Shown here: one piece after another, positions 46,507 through 49,138 of the stretch | Numbering within the stretch: the first letter of the stretch is position 1 | How the letters are laid out: each line of letters opens with the position of its first letter | Translations under genes and position numbers: made by a program | Assembly (NCBI GenBank): GCA_944393485.1 | Contig: CALYAJ010000006.1 | Coordinates: 1 to 49,138 of the forward strand | Direction: 5' to 3' | DNA: 49,138 nucleotides | Origin: an uncultured Clostridia bacterium | Lineage (GTDB): Bacteria; Bacillota; Clostridia; TANB77; CAG-508 | Notes under the pieces: model-generated | Databases searched by the model: none | What the model was told of the DNA's origin: nothing | Seen by the model: the letters and a program-made list of their open reading frames with translations, nothing else

Positions 46507-46552
46507 ATAAAATACCTCCATAGGAATTATTTCTTATGAAGGTATTTTATAT
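46505..46552 (-). promoter_or_regulatory. Hairpin burying the DUF4173 ribosome binding site
   Basis: ATATAAAATACCT-c-CATA pairs with TATG-a-AGGTATTTTATAT: 17 pairs, one mismatch, 12-base loop. The GGAGG site (46515-46519) lies fully in one arm. It could also serve as the 3' hairpin of the GNAT gene. Confidence 0.7.
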
Positions 46553-46603
46553 CTTTCATTATCGTTTGTCAATAATTTATTATTGTTTTATTTATATTTA
46601 ATT

Positions 46604-47005
46604 TTAAACATCATCATTTTGCCAATCTCTATTTGTCAAACATATTCCATCAGTTTTAAAGCCAAATTTATTATAATATTTTTCTTTATCCAATTCTGTT
46701 GTTACTATTCTTCTGCCAAAACATTTAAATTTTTCTAAAAAGTCATTTACTAAAATTGTACCTAATCCTTGTTTTTGATATTCTGGTCTTATTAATAAAT
46801 ATGTTAAAAACACATTAATATATCCATCTGAAAGTGCACAAATTAAGCCTACTAATTTATCTTCATCCCATACAGTCATTACATAATCATTATTTTCTAC
46901 TGCTTTTTGCAATCTATTTGGATATTTTGCAGATTGCCATCCTACAGAAGAAAATAAACTTTCTAATTGATCTTTATCTATTTTTTTGTCATATTTATAT
47001 TCCAT
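46604..47005 (-). CDS. GNAT family N-acetyltransferase
   Basis: 133 residues, a compact GNAT. The acetyl-CoA binding motif A is RPEYQKQGLGTILVNDFLEKF; the C-terminal YYNKFGFKTDG is also typical. It acetylates an amino group of unknown substrate. It follows the S51-RibD fusion gene by two bases, with its AGGAGG inside that gene's end, so the two are coupled. Confidence 0.88.
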   Translation of the reverse strand: MEYKYDKKIDKDQLESLFSSVGWQSAKYPNRLQKAVENNDYVMTVWDEDKLVGLICALSDGYINVFLTYLLIRPEYQKQGLGTILVNDFLEKFKCFGRRIVTTELDKEKYYNKFGFKTDGICLTNRDWQNDDV

Positions 47006-47007
47006 AA

Positions 47008-48111
47008 TTAATCCTCCTTTTTTACATCATACCTAATTTGTACTAAATCTTCTTTTTCTCTTATAATATTTTTTAATTCTAGTTTCTTAATTAAATCGTC
47101 CTCTGTAAATAAATTAATTCCATCTGTTACAATTACAGGATTATAATTTATTATCACTTCATCTACTATTCCTTGCTTTAAAAAATCCGTATTTGTTTTT
47201 GCTCCACCAGATATAAATATTTTCTTAAAATTCTTTTCTTTAACAATTTTTAAACAATCTTCTATTGATTTGGCATAAAATATATTTTTTGAGTTTGATT
47301 TTTGATTAGAATTACTACTTAAAATTATCATATTTATATTTTGTAAATCTTTTGTGTATTCATCTCCCCAAGTCATTACACTTTCAAATGTTTTTCTTCC
47401 CCAAACTAATACATCATAGTTTTTTAGAAATTCTAACATTATCTCCCATCCTCTATCACTTAGGAATTCTTCTTCTCCTTGACTGCTTGCAATCATACCA
47501 TTTATTGAACATACCATTTCTACTGTTATTTTATTATCTGAAAATTCCAGAAATTCTGTATCATTTAAACCTTTTATTTTTTCTTTATATAAATTAATTT
47601 TCTTTATTCCCTCTTCACTTTCTTTATCATAATGTGGATATATATGTTCATCTATAAAACCTAAACCCTCATAGTTTTCGAAAAAGACATCATATTTTGG
47701 TTTAGTTCCTCTTTTTAAATCAAAATACCATTCTACATTTTCATCTAATATGATACTTCCACAACTTTCGCCAATATATATTCCATAATTTAAGAAATCT
47801 TTTAATACATTTTTTATTTTTGTTTCTTGAATCATTTTTAGTAAATTTGCAATGCTTCCACCCATCATATAGCATATATCATAATTTAGAATCACATTTA
47901 CATTCTTACTATTAATTGTGATTAAATCCGATTTTGTTGCACCATATTCTATAAATTTTATTCTATTTTTTTCTCTTTCATCAAAATTTCTTGTTCCATA
48001 TGTTCCATTATCAATTATTATTACTTTTTTCCCTTTAATCCTTTGTTCTATAAATTCTTTTGGAAATTTTGTTCCTATAATTCCATTTGATGTGCATATT
48101 ATATTTTTCAT
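47008..48111 (-). CDS. Fusion of peptidase S51-like and RibD/DHFR-like domains
   Basis: 367 residues in two parts. Residues about 1-195 resemble S51 (PepE/cyanophycinase-type) peptidases: CYMMGGSIANLLK and the nucleophile elbow YIGESCGSIIL, with a later HIYPHYDKES holding a candidate histidine. Residues about 196-367 match the RibD C-terminal/DHFR-like reductase domain: VEMVCSINGMIAS, YDVLVWGRKTFESV, KIFISGGAKTNTDFL and VDEVIINYNPVI. The frame is continuous across the junction, so this is a true single gene. The two domains are normally separate proteins. First gene of a unit with the GNAT. Confidence 0.8.
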   Translation of the reverse strand: MKNIICTSNGIIGTKFPKEFIEQRIKGKKVIIIDNGTYGTRNFDEREKNRIKFIEYGATKSDLITINSKNVNVILNYDICYMMGGSIANLLKMIQETKIKNVLKDFLNYGIYIGESCGSIILDENVEWYFDLKRGTKPKYDVFFENYEGLGFIDEHIYPHYDKESEEGIKKINLYKEKIKGLNDTEFLEFSDNKITVEMVCSINGMIASSQGEEEFLSDRGWEIMLEFLKNYDVLVWGRKTFESVMTWGDEYTKDLQNINMIILSSNSNQKSNSKNIFYAKSIEDCLKIVKEKNFKKIFISGGAKTNTDFLKQGIVDEVIINYNPVIVTDGINLFTEDDLIKKLELKNIIREKEDLVQIRYDVKKED

Positions 48112-48182
48112 TTTTTACCTCTTATTAAATTTTTTTATTATATTATCATTTTTTTAATTAATTTTCTACATTAATATAAAAA

Positions 48183-48204
48183 CTAGGAGGCTAACACCTC
48201 CTAG
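48183..48204 (-). terminator. Terminator of the 48225-48794 gene
   Basis: CTAGGAGG/CCTCCTAG, six-base loop, TTTTTAT on the minus strand. Confidence 0.85.
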
Positions 48205-48224
48205 AAATCAATCTAATTTATATT

Positions 48225-48794
48225 TTACAAATAATATATTGCTAAAGCATTTAGTATCTCATAATATATTATAACTGCATACATAATAGCTACGATCAAA
48301 TCTGATTTTTTACGAGTATTAAATGCTTTTATAATATCATTTAAAGTAACAAAACATAACATTACCCAAAATATGATATATATAAGAATTCTCGAATAAA
48401 AATCCTCCTCAAAAAAAACTTTATACCATATTGCTAGCATAACACATAACCTGCATATTGAATTTATTATTTTATTTATTTTACTATCATAAAAATTTTT
48501 AATGAATTTTTTTATCTTCTTGAATATTCTTTTTAGTTTATATACATGTTTTTTTAGATATTCTTTGTAAAATTCTCTATATGTATGTGTCTCCATATAA
48601 TTTTGAAGTAGTTCTAATTCATTATAGAATATTATATCTGTCACAACAAAAAGTAATATCATAGCTGTTCCAAATATGATGAAAAACCATATTCTTGGAT
48701 CAATTTCAAATGAATTGTATACAGTTAATAATATACCTACAATAATTATAATTGCTAAAATAGTAGTTAAAATTTTTAAAATACTCCGCTTCAT
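48225..48794 (-). CDS. Hypothetical membrane protein with basic middle
   Basis: 189 residues, not recognised. Hydrophobic helices at about 7-26, 35-56, 110-126, 135-152 and 168-187 surround a strongly basic central stretch (about 78-105, VYKLKRIFKKIKKFIKNFY), which is probably cytoplasmic. GGGAGAGG lies before the ATG. Single gene, ending in a clean terminator. Confidence 0.6.
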   Translation of the reverse strand: MKRSILKILTTILAIIIIVGILLTVYNSFEIDPRIWFFIIFGTAMILLFVVTDIIFYNELELLQNYMETHTYREFYKEYLKKHVYKLKRIFKKIKKFIKNFYDSKINKIINSICRLCVMLAIWYKVFFEEDFYSRILIYIIFWVMLCFVTLNDIIKAFNTRKKSDLIVAIMYAVIIYYEILNALAIYYL

Positions 48795-48916
48795 AACTCT
48801 ACCTCTCCCATTACCTTTAGATTGATTTTTTGATTCAACTTATTTTTATAATCTAATAAATTATACCTCACAATCTTCTAAATAACAATATTTATAAAGT
48901 ATTCAAGAGTTTTCTA

Positions 48917-48945
48917 TTGTTTTCTTAAACAAAAGTATATATAAT
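48917..48945 (+). promoter_or_regulatory. Promoter of the 19-codon ORF at the right edge
   Basis: TTGTTT, 17 bases, TATAAT. A TAAAAGCA...TTGCTTTTA hairpin follows at 48966-48985 in the leader. Confidence 0.65.
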
Positions 48946-49018
48946 AATTATGTATTATTATATGTTTAAAAGCATTATTGCTTTTACCAAATGTAAAAAA
49001 TTTTATGGAGGTAATAAT

Positions 49019-49078
49019 ATGAATGATGTGATTCGGTTAGTAAAAAAAGGCTTTTGGTATACCAGGATAAAGACATGA
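49019..49078 (+). CDS. 19-residue leader-like ORF
   Basis: Reads MNDVIRLVKKGFWYTRIKT, behind TGGAGGTAATAAT. The ORF uses CGG, ACC and AGG codons that are unusual beside its AT-rich neighbours, so it may derive from transferred DNA. Promoter, hairpin and ribosome binding site are all in order. It may be a regulatory leader peptide for a gene beyond the window or the start of a broken gene. No family recognised. From 48795 to 48916 and from 49079 to the end I see no other feature. Confidence 0.45.
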   Translation: MNDVIRLVKKGFWYTRIKT

Positions 49079-49138
49079 AAAAAAATTTCAAAGTTCTAAA
49101 ATAATATAAAAATCAATAAAAACCAGTTCCAAATATAC

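Noticed and set aside
1..49138. CRISPR arrays, rRNA, tRNA, intact insertion sequences
   Set aside because: No regularly spaced repeats, no cloverleaf or CCA ends, and no transposase motifs were seen.

Overview
The window is a 49-kb stretch of a very AT-rich, Gram-positive-type chromosome, most likely from an uncultured gut Clostridia lineage. The base composition, strong AGGAGG-type ribosome binding sites and core gene order all fit (prpC-prkC-rsgA-rpe, tig-clpP-clpX, rbgA-mrnC, recG/rpmB). A 24-codon gene at 12133-12207 reads as SpoVM, and a YtvI-like protein is also present, so the organism is probably an endospore former. No rRNA, tRNA, CRISPR array or intact insertion sequence was seen.

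Layout. 1-3464 (minus) is an rbgA, 2H-phosphoesterase-like, mrnC, ytvI-like, alkD operon. 3465-9500 is an accessory-looking block: a trypsin-like protease, a SWIM zinc-finger protein, a RhuM-family protein, a MoaA-like radical SAM enzyme paired with a P-loop kinase, two small membrane proteins and one gene with visibly higher GC. 9585-13144 holds recG, rpmB, spoVM with a 49-residue hydrophobic partner, and nth. 13213-14316 is an exported bactofilin-like protein. 14414-20535 (minus) carries rlmN, prpC, prkC, an acyl-ACP thioesterase, rsgA and rpe. This matches the Bacillus subtilis rlmN-prpC-prkC-rsgA-rpe-spoVM-rpmB neighbourhood, with the thioesterase added. 20625-24022 is tig, clpP, clpX; 24173-26792 is an M50 protease, tsaD and a metallophosphoesterase. 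26819-29881 holds two large unrecognised envelope-type proteins. 30115-32016 is lysS and cdd.

32183-40557 is mainly cell envelope: a coiled-coil membrane protein, a GH25 lysozyme with four LysM repeats, a cassette of alpha/beta hydrolase, condensation-type acyltransferase and a small membrane protein, a serpin-like membrane-anchored protein, a VanY-type D,D-carboxypeptidase and a CofE-like ligase. 40626-48794 holds DUF2085 and zinc-ribbon genes, a ZIP transporter, a sugar O-acetyltransferase, an ABC exporter, a DUF4173 membrane protein, a GNAT and a fused S51 peptidase-RibD protein. The right edge has a promoter, a leader-like UTR and a 19-codon ORF.

I saw no obvious multi-gene new system. 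The best candidates for a second look are the overlooked spoVM gene, hairpins that bury the start region of the lysozyme and DUF4173 genes, the S51-RibD fusion, the serpin-like protein, the MoaA-like/kinase pair, the GC-shifted gene with Spo0A-like boxes, and the leader-like ORF at the right end.
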